Shown: positions 16,045 through 25,676, counted from the first letter of the stretch. The stretch is 64,000 bases of DNA from Bifidobacterium moraviense (GCF_012932365.1 NZ_JAAIIH010000006.1:1-64000), one strand, 5' to 3'. Notes: generated by a model from the sequence alone, not told the origin. Program-made: numbers and translations.

Positions 16045-17138
16045 GATTGTCCTCCGCACTGCCGCATGTCAGCGCTGGTACGGGACCTTGCGGTCCGTGC
16101 GGTGTTCCCCTCGGTCTGCCGACGGGAAGCCTCGCCAATCCGCCGGGAGTCGGATCCGGCAACGCGCAGCCGATGCATGCGCGCGGATCGCCCGGCTGGA
16201 CCTGATGAACGACGGGATCATGCGGCTGCCCGTCGTCCGGCACAGCAAAGCACGATATTACCGCGCCCCCTGCCCAATGGCGATGGGCATGGCCGCGTCG
16301 CATGGTCCGCGTGACGGTGAAGGGGAGGGTTGCGTCACGTGGGTCGCGCGGGCGTTTCGGACGCGGTGCTGGGATTGGCGGAATTCCGGGGTTTTGAGGG
16401 TGTGCGGTCCGCATGACGCACGGTCCGCGTGACGCACGGCGCGGTCCGCGTGACGGTGGTGGCGCGCGGGGGCGTGGCGTGCGGGGACGTGCTGTGCTGC
16501 GGGAAGGGTGTTGCGCGTCACGGGGAGCGCGGCATGTGTCACGGGGAGCGTCCGCTCCGCGTGACGGGGTAGATGGGAACGTTGGGATTCCGGGGTTTTG
16601 GGGTGGTGCGTCACCGGGAGCGGACGCTCCGCGTGACGATGGGGGCGCTCCACGTGACGCGGAGCGCGGCTCGTGGGCGATGGTGTGGGCGATGGCGTGC
16701 GGCGACGGCGAACGGCGACGCGCGTGCAACACACGAGCGCGTAAAGCGCATGCAGCGCATGCGCGACGGCGTGAAAGCGGCATGGAGGTGGCGTGGAAGT
16801 GGCGTGTGCGAGACGGCATGCGGCGACGCGCATGCGGCGCGTGCGCAATGGCGTGGGCGACGGCACGCGGCGACGCGTGTGCAACGTGTGCCGACGGCGT
16901 GAAAGTGGTGCGGAAGCGGCGTGCGGCGACGCGTGCGCGACGGTGCGGAAGCGGCGTGTGCGATGGCGTGACGCCGTGATCGAAACTGATCGTTTGGTGT
17001 GCGGCCGTCGCGGCGCAATCGCTTTCATCCGGCGTCGCGCGCCCTGCGGATTCGTCTGGCAATCATCCAGTGTATGATTGCTCACACCGCCTCGCGACAC
17101 GCCGTATAAGACAATGTTTGCAACGGTTATAACCCTTT
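16045..17138. other. Long gene-free gap upstream of rplS, degenerate repeats
   Basis: No gene is supported. From 16260 to 16670 the sequence repeats variants of GTCACGGGGAGCG and CTCCGCGTGACG, and it includes one copy of an 80-bp dispersed element (16581-16660). From 16680 to 16980 it is a degenerate stretch of GGCGACGCG and CGGCGTG units. The rplS promoter should be near 16050-16100 on the minus strand but no clear boxes were found. Confidence 0.7.
16581..16660. repeat. Dispersed 80-bp element, copy 1
   Basis: Matches 32837-32916 over 80 bases with about ten mismatches and no gaps. It contains ATTCCGGGGTTTTG followed by a palindrome of the type GTCACCGGGAGCG / CGCTCCGCGTGAC. A partial third copy begins near 16379. 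Confidence 0.8.
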
Positions 17139-17167
17139 TTGACACCACCGACTGTGAGCGATAACAT
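17139..17167 (+). promoter_or_regulatory. Sigma-70-type promoter of the sugar transporter
   Basis: TTGACA at 17139-17144 and TAACAT at 17162-17167 are separated by exactly 17 bases, close to consensus. Transcription would start near 17174, leaving a leader of about 135 bases. Confidence 0.8.
17153..17166. promoter_or_regulatory. LacI-type operator overlapping the -10 box
   Basis: TGTGAGCGATAACA is an imperfect version of the TGTGAGCGCTCACA palindrome found before araB. It covers the promoter's -10 box, the position expected for repression. A further GGTTATAACC palindrome is at 17125-17134. In bifidobacteria the LacI-family regulator AraQ binds sites of this form; linking it to this site is an inference. 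Confidence 0.6.
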
Positions 17168-17308
17168 CGTCTCGGTTATCGACGATGATCGCTTTTGGGT
17201 GGTCATGATCGATTGGCTGGACCCAGTCGCCCGCCCGGGTGAGGAAACAAGGCAGTATCCCTGCGAGCGAAGGGGTCCAAAAGGGTGAAACAAATCAAGG
17301 GAAGAACA

Positions 17309-18685
17309 ATGTCTCAGACTGCAACGAGCGCCGGCGAGAAGCAGGGCTCCATGAAGTATGTGGTCATTCTGGCGGTGAGCGCCGGTCTGGCCGGTCTGCT
17401 GTACGGCTACGACACCGTCAGCATCTCGGGTGCCATCACGTACCTGTCCGCGCTGTGGACGCTGAGCCCGGCGCTCGAGGGCCTCATCATCTCCTCCATC
17501 ATGATCGGCGGCGTGATCGGCGTGGGCGTCTCCGGCTTCATCTCCGACCGCATCGGCCGCCGCCCGGTGCTGCTGATCGGCGCCGCGGCCTTCTTCGTGG
17601 CCGCCCTCTGGTCCGCCATGGTCAACGACCCGACCTCCATGATCATCGCCCGCATCCTCGGCGGCGTCGGCATCGGCCTCGCCTCCTCGCTGGCCATCAC
17701 GTACATCACCGAGTGCGCCCCGGCCAAGTACCGCGGCACGCTGTCCTCGATGTACCAGCTGCTCACCATCCTGGGCATCTTCCTGACCAACCTCATCAAC
17801 TTCTGGATCGCCGGCATGGGCGGCATCGAGTCCGACTTCGCCGACAAGGCCTGGCGCTGGATGCTGGGCATCGGCGCGCTGCCGGCGCTGATCCTCTTCA
17901 TCGCCCTCGCGCTGTCCCCGGAGTCCCCGCGCTTCCTGCTGCAGAACGGCAACAAGGAGAAGGGCTTCGCGGTGCTCGAGCGCATCGGCGGCACCGCCTC
18001 CGCCAAGAAGGAGGCCGCCGAGATCGAGGCCTCCATCGAGGAGAACGCCAAGGGCAAGCTCTCCGACCTGTTCCACGCCCCGCTGGCGCACGCCATGCTC
18101 GTGGGCATCTTCCTGGCCATCTTCAACCAGGCCGTGGGCCAGAACGCCATCTCCTACTACGCGCCGACCATCTTCAAGCCGATCTTCCAGGGCGACACCG
18201 CGTCCTTCCTGTGCTCCACGCTGATCGGCCTCGTCGAGCTCGTGTTCACCGTGGTGGGCATGTACCTCATCGACCGCCTCGGCCGCAAGCCGCTGATGCT
18301 CGCCGGCTCCCTCGGCATGTGCGTCTTCTACTTCCTCATGGGCCTGTCCATGCTGCTCGGCTGGAGCGGCTACGCCACGCTGCTCTTCGCCTGCCTCGTG
18401 ATCGCGTCCTTCGCGTTCTCCATGGGCCCGGTCACGTGGGTCATGATCTCCGAGCTGTTCCCGACCTACCTGCGCGGCCGCGCCGCCGGTCTGTGCACCG
18501 TGTTCCTGTGGGGCGCGAACTTCCTGGTGGCCCAGTTCACCCCGATGATGTTCTCCTCCTGGGGCGGCGGCACGTTCATCTTCTGGGCCGCGATGGATCT
18601 CATCGCGTTCCTCGGCGTGAAGTTCCTGGTCCCGGAGACCAAGGGCCGCACGCTGGAGGAGATCCAGAGCTTCTGGTCCAAGTGA
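17309..18685 (+). CDS. MFS sugar:proton symporter, probably for arabinose or xylose
   Basis: A 458-residue transporter of the sugar porter family (AraE/XylE/GalP type), with 12 helices. It has the motif GFISDRIGRRPVLL between helices 2 and 3, the helix-5 motif in the YRGTLSSMYQL region, the central PESPRFLL loop end, the QNAISYYAPTIF sugar-binding segment in helix 7, and VPETKGRTLEEIQ at the C-terminus. ATG 17309 has AAGGGAAG about six bases upstream, better than GTG 17285. It lies directly before araBDA and both have LacI-type operators, which suggests pentose import. Glucose or xylose cannot be excluded from sequence alone. Confidence 0.88.
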   Translation: MSQTATSAGEKQGSMKYVVILAVSAGLAGLLYGYDTVSISGAITYLSALWTLSPALEGLIISSIMIGGVIGVGVSGFISDRIGRRPVLLIGAAAFFVAALWSAMVNDPTSMIIARILGGVGIGLASSLAITYITECAPAKYRGTLSSMYQLLTILGIFLTNLINFWIAGMGGIESDFADKAWRWMLGIGALPALILFIALALSPESPRFLLQNGNKEKGFAVLERIGGTASAKKEAAEIEASIEENAKGKLSDLFHAPLAHAMLVGIFLAIFNQAVGQNAISYYAPTIFKPIFQGDTASFLCSTLIGLVELVFTVVGMYLIDRLGRKPLMLAGSLGMCVFYFLMGLSMLLGWSGYATLLFACLVIASFAFSMGPVTWVMISELFPTYLRGRAAGLCTVFLWGANFLVAQFTPMMFSSWGGGTFIFWAAMDLIAFLGVKFLVPETKGRTLEEIQSFWSK

Positions 18686-19121
18686 TCCGGCTCCGCGCCT
18701 CGGCTTCGGCATGGTGATGCCGCGGCGTTCCGGCGCGCGTGACGCGGTGCGATTCGTCCGCCGTTTCATGACGCGCCGGTGCGTTGCGGCGCACGATGCG
18801 CTATTGTTGGGCATGACGATGTGAGCGCTCACAACAGAGCCTCGCGCAGACGCTCAATTAATGGAGATTGATACCGATGGATGCACGGCGAACGGTTGGA
18901 ACCCCGGCCTTCGCCGACGCATCCGCACCGGGTGCCCGGTGGCTTGTGAACGTACACAACGCGAACGCGCGCAGCGCCTCGCGACCGTCCGTGCACGACC
19001 CACTGGTCCGCTCGTGGCCCGGCAGGCACCGCGCCTAGCGGCGACCGGCCGGCACATACGAAGCAACACGACCACACAGACGATTACGCCACACACCAAG
19101 ATTCGCGACAAGGAGTTGCAC
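18686..19121. other. araB upstream region and long leader
   Basis: This 436-base gap holds the perfect LacI-type palindrome at 18820-18833. If transcription starts near that operator, araB has a leader of almost 290 bases. One frame is open through the leader into araB (from ATG 18861), but its composition is unlike protein and the good ribosome site lies at 19122. No riboswitch was recognised. Confidence 0.6.
18820..18833. promoter_or_regulatory. Perfect LacI-family operator upstream of araBDA
   Basis: TGTGAGCGCTCACA is a perfect 14-base palindrome with the central CG of LacI-family sites. It is the likely AraQ-type control site of the arabinose operon. The regulator gene is not in the window. 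Confidence 0.8.
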
Positions 19122-20753
19122 ATGGCTGCCAGCAGCGAGGTTTCGCCTCAGGAGTTCGCCGAGAAGATCCGCGGCGGACGCACGTCCCTCGGCATCGAGT
19201 TCGGTTCCACCCGCATCAAGGCGGTGCTCATCGACGATCAGTACCGCACCATCGCGTCCGGCGACTACCAGTGGGCCAGCCACCTCGTGGACGGCCTGTG
19301 GAGCTACGACCTCGCCGAGGTGTGGCACGGCCTGCAGGTGGCGTACGCCGCCATGGCCAACGATGTCTACAACGCGTACGGCGAGCGTCTGACCCGCATC
19401 GGGCACATCGGCTTCTCCGCCATGATGCACGGCTACCTCGCGTTCGACAAGGACGGCGAGCAGCTCGTCCCGTTCCGCACCTGGCAGAACACCAACACGC
19501 ACGAGGCGCACCTCAAGCTCTCCGACCTGTTCCAGTACAACATCCCCGAGCGCTGGTCCGTGGCGCATCTCTACCAGGCCGTGCTCAACAAGGAGGAGCA
19601 CGTCTCCAAGGTCGACTTCATCACCACGCTCGCCGGCTACGTCCACTGGAAGCTCACCGGCAAGAAGGTGCTCGGCGTGGGCGACGCCTCCGGCATGTTC
19701 CCGATCGACCCCACCACCAAGACCTACGAGGCCGAGTTCCTGCGCAAGTTCGACGCGCTGCCCGAGATCGCCTCCCAGCCGTGGAAGATCGAGGACCTCC
19801 TGCCCACCCCGCTCGTGGCGGGCACCCCGGCCGGCGAGCTCACCGAGGAAGGCGCCAAGCTCCTCGACGTGGACGGCTACCTCAAGCCCGGCATCGTGCT
19901 GGCCCCGCCGGAAGGCGACGCCGGCACCGGCATGGTGGCCACCAACTCCGTGCGCGTGCGCACCGGCAACGTCTCCGCCGGCACCTCCATCTTCGCGATG
20001 GTCGTTCTGGAGAAGAAGCTCGCCCGCCTGCACCCGGAAGTGGACCTCGTCACCACCCCGGCCGGCGATCTGGCCGGCATGAGCCACGCCAACAACTTCA
20101 CCTCCGACCTCAACGCTTGGGTGGGCCTGTTCGGCGACTTCGCCAAGGCCATCGACCAGCCCGTGAGCACCGGCGCCCTCTACGGCACCCTGTTCCGCGC
20201 GGCCATCAGCGACCAGGCGGACGCCAACTGCGGCGGCCTCATCAACTACCCGTTCCGCTCCGGCGAATTCCTCGCCGGCCTCGAGGAGGGCCGTCCGCTC
20301 TTCGCCCGCAGCCCCGAAGCCCACATGAACCTCGCGAACTTCATGCGCGCCCAGCTGTTCAGCGCCTTCTCCCCGGTCAAGATCGGCATGGACGTCATGA
20401 CCAAGGACGAGGAGGTCAAGATCGACTCCCTCGTGGGCCACGGCGGCATCTTCACCACGCCGAAGGTCGCGCAGAAGATCCTCGCCGCCGCGTTCGACAC
20501 CCCGATCAAGGTGATGTCCACCGCGGCCGAGGGCGGCGCCTGGGGCATGGCCGTGCTCGCCGACTACCTGTGGCACACCCCGTGGCCGCTGGCCGACTAC
20601 CTCGACCAGCGCGTCTTCAAGGACGCCGAGTCCACCACCGAGCAGCCCGACCCGAAGGACGTGGAAGGCTTCGAGAACTTCTTCGCCCGCTTCCAGGCCG
20701 GCCTCGCCATCGAGAAGAGCGCAATCCGCAACATCGATCTGGAAAGCAAGTGA
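19122..20753 (+). CDS. araB: L-ribulokinase
   Basis: A 543-residue FGGY-family kinase that phosphorylates L-ribulose with ATP, second step of L-arabinose catabolism. The N-terminal phosphate-binding segment is GIEFGSTRIKAVLID, followed by a catalytic-domain segment HIGFSAMMHGYLAFD and later GNVSAGTSIFAMV and GGAWGMAVLADYL of the C-terminal half. It is the bifidobacterial type of FGGY ribulokinase rather than a close match in layout to enteric AraB. ATG 19122 is chosen because AAGGAG stands six bases upstream. araD follows after 75 bases and araA after that, giving a three-gene operon. Confidence 0.88.
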   Translation: MAASSEVSPQEFAEKIRGGRTSLGIEFGSTRIKAVLIDDQYRTIASGDYQWASHLVDGLWSYDLAEVWHGLQVAYAAMANDVYNAYGERLTRIGHIGFSAMMHGYLAFDKDGEQLVPFRTWQNTNTHEAHLKLSDLFQYNIPERWSVAHLYQAVLNKEEHVSKVDFITTLAGYVHWKLTGKKVLGVGDASGMFPIDPTTKTYEAEFLRKFDALPEIASQPWKIEDLLPTPLVAGTPAGELTEEGAKLLDVDGYLKPGIVLAPPEGDAGTGMVATNSVRVRTGNVSAGTSIFAMVVLEKKLARLHPEVDLVTTPAGDLAGMSHANNFTSDLNAWVGLFGDFAKAIDQPVSTGALYGTLFRAAISDQADANCGGLINYPFRSGEFLAGLEEGRPLFARSPEAHMNLANFMRAQLFSAFSPVKIGMDVMTKDEEVKIDSLVGHGGIFTTPKVAQKILAAAFDTPIKVMSTAAEGGAWGMAVLADYLWHTPWPLADYLDQRVFKDAESTTEQPDPKDVEGFENFFARFQAGLAIEKSAIRNIDLESK

Positions 20754-20828
20754 GCCTCCGGATCCCGGAACCTTTTTACGAACAACAACCCAACAATCGA
20801 ACAACCACCGTCAGAAAGGTAGCCCATC

Positions 20829-21521
20829 ATGGCAACGTTGGCTGATTACGGTCCCGAAGTCAGGGCCGAGGTCAAGCAGGTGCGCGAGGTCGTCGCCACC
20901 CTGCACGAGCAGCTCATCAAGTGGAATCTGGTCGTCTGGACCGCCGGCAACGTCTCCCAGCGCCTGCGCACCGCCGACCTCTTCGTCATCAAGCCCTCCG
21001 GCGTGCGCTACGAGTACCTCACCCCCGGCTCCATGGTCGTGTGCGATCTCGACGGCAACGTCGTCGACGGCACCGAGGCCCCGTCCTCCGACACCGCCTC
21101 CCACGCCTACATCTACCGCAACATGCCCGACGTCTACGGCGTCGTCCACACCCACTCCACCTACGCCACCGCGTGGGCGGCCACCGGCCAGAACATCCCC
21201 TGCGGCCTGACCATGATGGGCGACGAGTTCGGCGGCCCGGTGCCGGTCGGCCCGTTCCGCCTCATCGGCTCCGAAGCCATCGGCAAGGGCGTCGTCGAGA
21301 CCCTCAAGAAGTACCCGAAGTCCCCGGCCGTCCTCATGCAGAACCACGGCCCCTTCACCATCGGCAAGGACGCGGAAGCCGCCGTCAAGGCCGCCGCCAT
21401 GACCGAGGAAGTCGCACACACCATGTGGGCCGCCAAGCAGCTCGGCGACATCATCGAGATCCCGCAGGCGGACATCGACAAGCTCAACGACCGCTACCAG
21501 AACGTCTACGGTCAGCACTGA
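20829..21521 (+). CDS. araD: L-ribulose-5-phosphate 4-epimerase
   Basis: A 230-residue class II aldolase-fold enzyme that converts L-ribulose 5-phosphate to D-xylulose 5-phosphate, which then enters the bifid shunt through phosphoketolase. Visible motifs are WTAGNVSQRL (substrate loop), VIKPSGVRYEYLTP, the phosphate-binding APSSDTASHAYIYRNMP, the zinc-binding VVHTHSTYATAWA, and VLMQNHGPFTIG with the third zinc His. AGAAAGGTAGCCCATC precedes ATG 20829. All expected zinc ligands are present. Confidence 0.95.
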   Translation: MATLADYGPEVRAEVKQVREVVATLHEQLIKWNLVVWTAGNVSQRLRTADLFVIKPSGVRYEYLTPGSMVVCDLDGNVVDGTEAPSSDTASHAYIYRNMPDVYGVVHTHSTYATAWAATGQNIPCGLTMMGDEFGGPVPVGPFRLIGSEAIGKGVVETLKKYPKSPAVLMQNHGPFTIGKDAEAAVKAAAMTEEVAHTMWAAKQLGDIIEIPQADIDKLNDRYQNVYGQH

Positions 21522-21560
21522 GCGGAGACGCGGAGCGCCTTGCGACGCGCAGTTTCCCTA

Positions 21561-21609
21561 GGCTCCCCTCACTGAGGGGAGCTGTCAGCGAAGCTGACTG
21601 AGGGGAGCC
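21561..21609. repeat. Nested palindromic element between araD and araA
   Basis: GGCTCCCCTC at 21561-21570 pairs with GAGGGGAGCC at 21600-21609; an alternative hairpin forms with TGAGGGGAGC at 21573-21582, and GTCAGC/GCTGAC forms an inner stem. The layout resembles REP-like elements seen widely in gut bacteria. It sits inside the operon, where it could attenuate araA or stabilise the araBD message. Confidence 0.75.
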
Positions 21610-21688
21610 CCAAACCGGCCCTCCCGCCAGCCCCGCACCCAAAGATTTATAACTTAACACCACCACAATGAAGTCAAAGGAGCCAATC

Positions 21689-23206
21689 ATGGCAATGGAA
21701 AACCCCTTCGAGGGCAAGGAAATCTGGTTCGGCGTCGGTTCGCAGGACCTCTACGGTGAGGAAGCCCTGCGTCAGGTTGCCGCCCACTCTGCTGAGATGG
21801 TCGACTACCTCAACAAGACCGGCGTGATCCCGGCCAAGATCGTCCTCAAGCCCACGCTGAAGTCCTCCGACGGCGTCAAGCAGTTCATGGTCGAAGCCTC
21901 CGCCAACCCGAACGTCATCGGCGTCATCGCCTGGTGCCACACCTTCTCCCCGGCGAAGATGTGGATCCGCGGTCTCGAAGTGCTGACCAAGCCGCTGCTG
22001 CAGCTGGCCACCCAGCACCACAAGGAGATCCCGTGGGAGACCATCGACATGGACTTCATGAACCTGAACCAGGCCGCCCACGGCGACCGCGAGTTCGGCT
22101 ACATCGTGTCCCGTCTCGGCATCCAGCGCAAGATCGTCGTCGGCCACTACACCGACCCTGAGGTTGCCGCCAAGATCGGCACCTGGGCTCGCGCCTGCGC
22201 CGGCTGGGATGCGTCCAACAACATGAAGGTCATGCGTTGGGGCGACAACATGCGTAACGTCGCCGTCACCGAGGGCGACAAGACCGAGGCCGAGCGCGTG
22301 TTCGGCGCCTCCATCAACACCTGGGCCGTGAACGAGCTCGTCGCCGCCTACGACAAGGTGAAGGACGATCAGGTCAAGGCTCTCATCGAGGACTACAAGG
22401 CCAAGTACGACGTTGATCCGGCTCTGCTGGACGCCAAGTACGATTCCCTGTTCATCGCCGCCAAGGAAGAGGCCGCGATGGTCAACATGATGCGCGAGAA
22501 CGGCTGCACCGCCGGCATCGACAACTTCGAGGATCTGGGCGCTCTGCCGCAGCTGCCGGGCGTCGGCCCGCAGCGCTTCCCCGCTGAGTACGGCTGGGGC
22601 TTCTCGGCCGAGGGCGATTGGAAGACCTCCGTGCTGGTGCGCATCGGCGCCGTGATGGGCTACGGCCTTGAGGGCGGCGCTTCCCTGATGGAGGACTACT
22701 CCTACAACTTCACCGAGGGCAACGAGCTTGACATGGGCTCCCACATGCTCGAGGTCTCCCCGGCCATCGGCACCATCGCGAAGCCGAAGCTGGAGATCCA
22801 CCCGCTGGGCATCGGTGGCAAGGCCGACCCGGTGCGTCTGGTCTTCTCCGGCAAGCCGAAGAAGGACGCCGTCGTGGTCTCCATGGCCGACGAGCGCGAG
22901 CGCTTCCGTCTGCTCATGGATGTCGTGGACGTCGTCGAGCCGCAGGGCTCCCTCAAGGAGCTGCCGTGCGCCCGCGCCGTGTGGAAGCCGCAGCCGTCCC
23001 TGAAGACCGCCGTGCAGTGCTGGATCACCGCCGGTGGTTCGCACCACACCTGCATGACCACCTCCGTGGGCCGCGAGGCTTGGGAGGACTTCGCTCGCAT
23101 GGCTGGCGTGGAGCTCGCCGTGATCGACGACAAGACCGACGCTCGTCAGTTCGAGAAGGAACTGCAGCTGTCCGAGATGTACCACCGTCTCAACAACCAG
23201 CACTGA
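21689..23206 (+). CDS. araA: L-arabinose isomerase
   Basis: A 505-residue enzyme that interconverts L-arabinose and L-ribulose, the first step of the pathway. It begins MAMENPFEGKEIWFGVGSQDLYG, the family signature, with the WCHTFSPAKMWIRG substrate segment near residue 85 and the metal-binding glutamates and histidines in the C-terminal half, for example ENGCTAGIDNFEDLG and EVSPAIG. ATG 21689 is preferred over ATG 21668 because AAAGGAG lies eight bases before it. Codon use differs slightly from araB/araD, with more GTT, GCT and CTG, which fits very high expression. Confidence 0.95.
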   Translation: MAMENPFEGKEIWFGVGSQDLYGEEALRQVAAHSAEMVDYLNKTGVIPAKIVLKPTLKSSDGVKQFMVEASANPNVIGVIAWCHTFSPAKMWIRGLEVLTKPLLQLATQHHKEIPWETIDMDFMNLNQAAHGDREFGYIVSRLGIQRKIVVGHYTDPEVAAKIGTWARACAGWDASNNMKVMRWGDNMRNVAVTEGDKTEAERVFGASINTWAVNELVAAYDKVKDDQVKALIEDYKAKYDVDPALLDAKYDSLFIAAKEEAAMVNMMRENGCTAGIDNFEDLGALPQLPGVGPQRFPAEYGWGFSAEGDWKTSVLVRIGAVMGYGLEGGASLMEDYSYNFTEGNELDMGSHMLEVSPAIGTIAKPKLEIHPLGIGGKADPVRLVFSGKPKKDAVVVSMADERERFRLLMDVVDVVEPQGSLKELPCARAVWKPQPSLKTAVQCWITAGGSHHTCMTTSVGREAWEDFARMAGVELAVIDDKTDARQFEKELQLSEMYHRLNNQH

Positions 23207-23289
23207 GCCGGTATCGGCACCGGTGCGCTAGCGGGCTGACGCGGTGCGCCGGATGCTGCCGGCCCGTCGCGTAACGCGACGCATGCATG

Positions 23290-23334
23290 GGCAGGGCCCG
23301 ATTCCATTGCGGAGTCGGGCCCCTGCCGCGTTTT
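23290..23334 (+). terminator. Terminator of the araBDA operon
   Basis: GGCAGGGCCCGATTCC pairs with GGAGTCGGGCCCCTGCC around an ATTGC loop, followed after a short GCG by TTTT. It stands 84 bases past the araA stop. Confidence 0.85.
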
Positions 23335-23370
23335 CGGACGTGCTTCGGACGTGCTTCGGACGTGTCCGCC

Positions 23371-23545
23371 GTCCGGATGCACATCCGACGATGGTCCCGG
23401 GTGTGGTTTCGGACGATATTCGCCGTTCCGTCGTCCGTCCGGATGCACATCCGATGACGGTTCCGGGTGTGGTTTCGGACGATATTCGTCGTCTCGTCGT
23501 CCGGATGCACATCCGACGATGGTCCTGGGTGTGGTTCCGGACGGC
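23371..23545. repeat. Three tandem 62-66-bp units with GGATGCACATCC core
   Basis: Units begin at 23371, 23437 and 23499, each with GTCCGGATGCACATCCGA, a perfect palindromic core, followed by GGTTYCGGACGATATTCG. The same core, opened by an insert, appears in the palindromes at 35000-35114, and a GGTGCACATCC variant is near 29705. Confidence 0.85.
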
Positions 23546-23553
23546 GTGCCGAC

Positions 23554-25377
23554 TCAGCGCTTGCCGGCGTACAGATCGCGGTCGATCACGTCCGCGAACA
23601 CGCGGTTCACGGCCGGACGCACCACCTTGAGCGACGGCGTGAGGCACTTGTTGTCCTGCGTGAGCTGCACGGGCAGCACCACGAACTTGCGCACGGACTC
23701 GGCGCGCGAGACCGTCGCGTTGGCGCGGTCCACGTACGTCTGGATCTCCGCGCGCACCTCGTCGTTCGCGGCCGCCTCCTCGAGCGGCATGTCCGCCGGC
23801 AGCTTGCGCGTCGGCAACCACGCGGCCAGCCCCTCCGGGTCGAGCGTCACCAGCGCGCCGATGAACGGGCGCTGGTCGCCCACCACCACCGCGTGCTCCA
23901 CGATCGGGCACTTGGCGATCTCCTCCTCCAGCGGGATCGGCGACACGTTCTTGCCGCCCGCCGTGATGATGATGTCCTTGATGCGCCCGGTGATCGTGAT
24001 GCGCCCGTCGTCGTCGATCGTCGCGAGATCGCCGGTCCTGAGCCACCCGTCGGACGTGAACGCCTCGGCCGTCTTGGCGGGCAGGTTGTGGTAGCCGCGG
24101 AACACGTTCGGCCCCTTGACCTGCAGCTCGCCGCCCTCGCCGATGCGCACCGAGGAGCCGGGCGCGGGCTGGCCCACCGTGCCGATCACGTTGTCCGTGA
24201 CGCGCGTGGCGGCGAACGGCGCCGCGGTCTCCGTCATGCCGTAGCCCTGGATCATCGGCAGCCCGATGCCGTTGAAGAAGTGCGCCAGATCGAGCGAGAG
24301 CGGCGCGCCGCCGCACGCCACGTAGCGGATCCTCGGGCCCAGAGCCCCGCGCACCGTGCGATACACGGTCGTCTCGAACATCGCGCGCTCCGCCACCTGC
24401 TTCGCCGTGGGACGCTCGCCCGCCTGTTCGGTGCGCGACCACGCGATCGCCGCGGCCGCGGCCTTGGCGAACAGGCGTCCCTTCCAGCCCGAGCCGGCCT
24501 TGCGCGACGCCGCGTTGTACACCTTCTCGAACACGCGCGGCACGCCCAGCAGGTACGTCGGCTGGAACGAGCGCAGGTCCGGCAGCAGCGAGCGCGTGTC
24601 CGGCAGATAGCCCACCACGCCGTCGTCCGAGGCGATGGACGCGTACTGGATGAAGCGCGCGAAGCAGTGCGCGAGCGGCAGGAACAGCAGCAGGCGCGGA
24701 TGGTCGTCGGTGATCATCTCGTGCAGCGCCAGACTCGCGGCCTTGACGATCGAGACGAAGTTGCGGTGCGTCAGCTCGGCGCCCTTGGGCGCGCCCGTGG
24801 AGCCGGACGTGTACACGATCGTGGCGAGGTCGTCCGCGCGGCCGGCGGCGATGCGGCGGTTGAGCTCGATGTCCGTGACCGACGCGCCCAGCCCCTGCAG
24901 CGCGCCCATCGCGTTGTTGTCGAGCATGAGGATGCGGCGCAGCGCGGGGCACTGATCCATCACCGTGTACAGGCGGTGGAAGCGCTCCTCGTCGTCCGCG
25001 ATGGCCAGCTTCACGTTCGAGTCGTTGAGGATGCGCTGCGCCTGCGCGGCGGAGTCGGTGTCGTAGATCGGCACGCTCACGGCGCCGATCGCCGCCAGCG
25101 CGAAGTCGAGCACGCCCCATTCCCAGCGCGTGGAGGAGAAGATCGTCACCGCGTCGCCGCGCTCGATGCCGAACGCCATGAAGCCCTTCGCGGCCTCGCG
25201 CACCAGATGATGGAACTCGCCGGTGGTGATGTTCGCCCAGCTGCCGGGACCGGTCTTGCGGCTGGCGATCACCGTGTCCGCGCCGGTGCGTTCCAGACGG
25301 TCGGCGAGCAGGCTGAAGATCGTCTCGTCGTCGGCCACGGTGATCGACTCGCCGGGCGTGGTGTATTCCTGAAGCAT
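23554..25377 (-). CDS. Long-chain fatty acid-CoA ligase (AMP-forming)
   Basis: A 607-residue member of the acyl-adenylate family (FadD type). The P-loop is TIVYTSGSTGAPKGAELTH near residue 170; later come GYGMTETAAPFA (A5) and GWLRTGDLATIDDDGRITITGRIKDIIITAGGKNVSP (A7-A8), with catalytic Lys in the A10 region near the end. It activates fatty acids with ATP and CoA for phospholipid or related lipid synthesis, since bifidobacteria lack beta-oxidation. ATG 25377 is chosen because CAGGAG lies about eight bases before it and the upstream in-frame codons are atypical. It is transcribed alone, with the ECF operon on the same strand upstream. Confidence 0.92.
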   Translation of the reverse strand: MLQEYTTPGESITVADDETIFSLLADRLERTGADTVIASRKTGPGSWANITTGEFHHLVREAAKGFMAFGIERGDAVTIFSSTRWEWGVLDFALAAIGAVSVPIYDTDSAAQAQRILNDSNVKLAIADDEERFHRLYTVMDQCPALRRILMLDNNAMGALQGLGASVTDIELNRRIAAGRADDLATIVYTSGSTGAPKGAELTHRNFVSIVKAASLALHEMITDDHPRLLLFLPLAHCFARFIQYASIASDDGVVGYLPDTRSLLPDLRSFQPTYLLGVPRVFEKVYNAASRKAGSGWKGRLFAKAAAAAIAWSRTEQAGERPTAKQVAERAMFETTVYRTVRGALGPRIRYVACGGAPLSLDLAHFFNGIGLPMIQGYGMTETAAPFAATRVTDNVIGTVGQPAPGSSVRIGEGGELQVKGPNVFRGYHNLPAKTAEAFTSDGWLRTGDLATIDDDGRITITGRIKDIIITAGGKNVSPIPLEEEIAKCPIVEHAVVVGDQRPFIGALVTLDPEGLAAWLPTRKLPADMPLEEAAANDEVRAEIQTYVDRANATVSRAESVRKFVVLPVQLTQDNKCLTPSLKVVRPAVNRVFADVIDRDLYAGKR

Positions 25378-25676
25378 TGCGTGACTCCTGTCCGTGTGGT
25401 CCGTGTGTCCGCGGCGAGGCGCGGCCGGGATCGGGCTCGGGCGTTCGGATGCGTGACCGGGCTCGGGTGCGGCGACGGCGGCGGGGTGCGGGCGTCGCGC
25501 GGCACATGGTTCCAATGTGATCACTCTAGGCCCGATCGTCCGATTCGGGGTTGCCGAATCCTACAAAAAGCGGGGCGGACGGTTGGACGGGTGCGGCGCG
25601 GGGCGCGCGACGGGTGCGGGGTACGCGGCGGATGTGGGGTGCACGACGGTGCGGGGTACACGACGAGTGCGGCGCG
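25378..25676. other. Gap between ECF ATPase and acyl-CoA synthetase genes
   Basis: About 300 bases with a degenerate stretch of GTGCGGGGTACRCGACG-like units at 25600-25670. No gene, clear terminator or promoter boxes were recognised. Confidence 0.5.

Larger units (their letters stand above)
23207..23553. other. Gap between araA and the acyl-CoA synthetase gene
   Basis: It holds the araA terminator (23290-23334) and a three-copy tandem repeat (23371-23545). No gene is seen. Short frames on both strands only translate the repeat. Confidence 0.7.

Noticed and set aside
18861-19121. An N-terminal extension of araB from ATG 18861
   Set aside because: The extension is Arg/Thr-rich and unlike the family; AAGGAG before ATG 19122 marks the true start.
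18686-19121. A riboswitch in the long araB leader
   Set aside because: No known aptamer core was recognised; the visible control signal is the LacI-type operator.
23190-23510. Minus-strand frames with repeated NIVRNHTR-type peptides
   Set aside because: They only translate the tandem DNA repeat and have no ribosome site.
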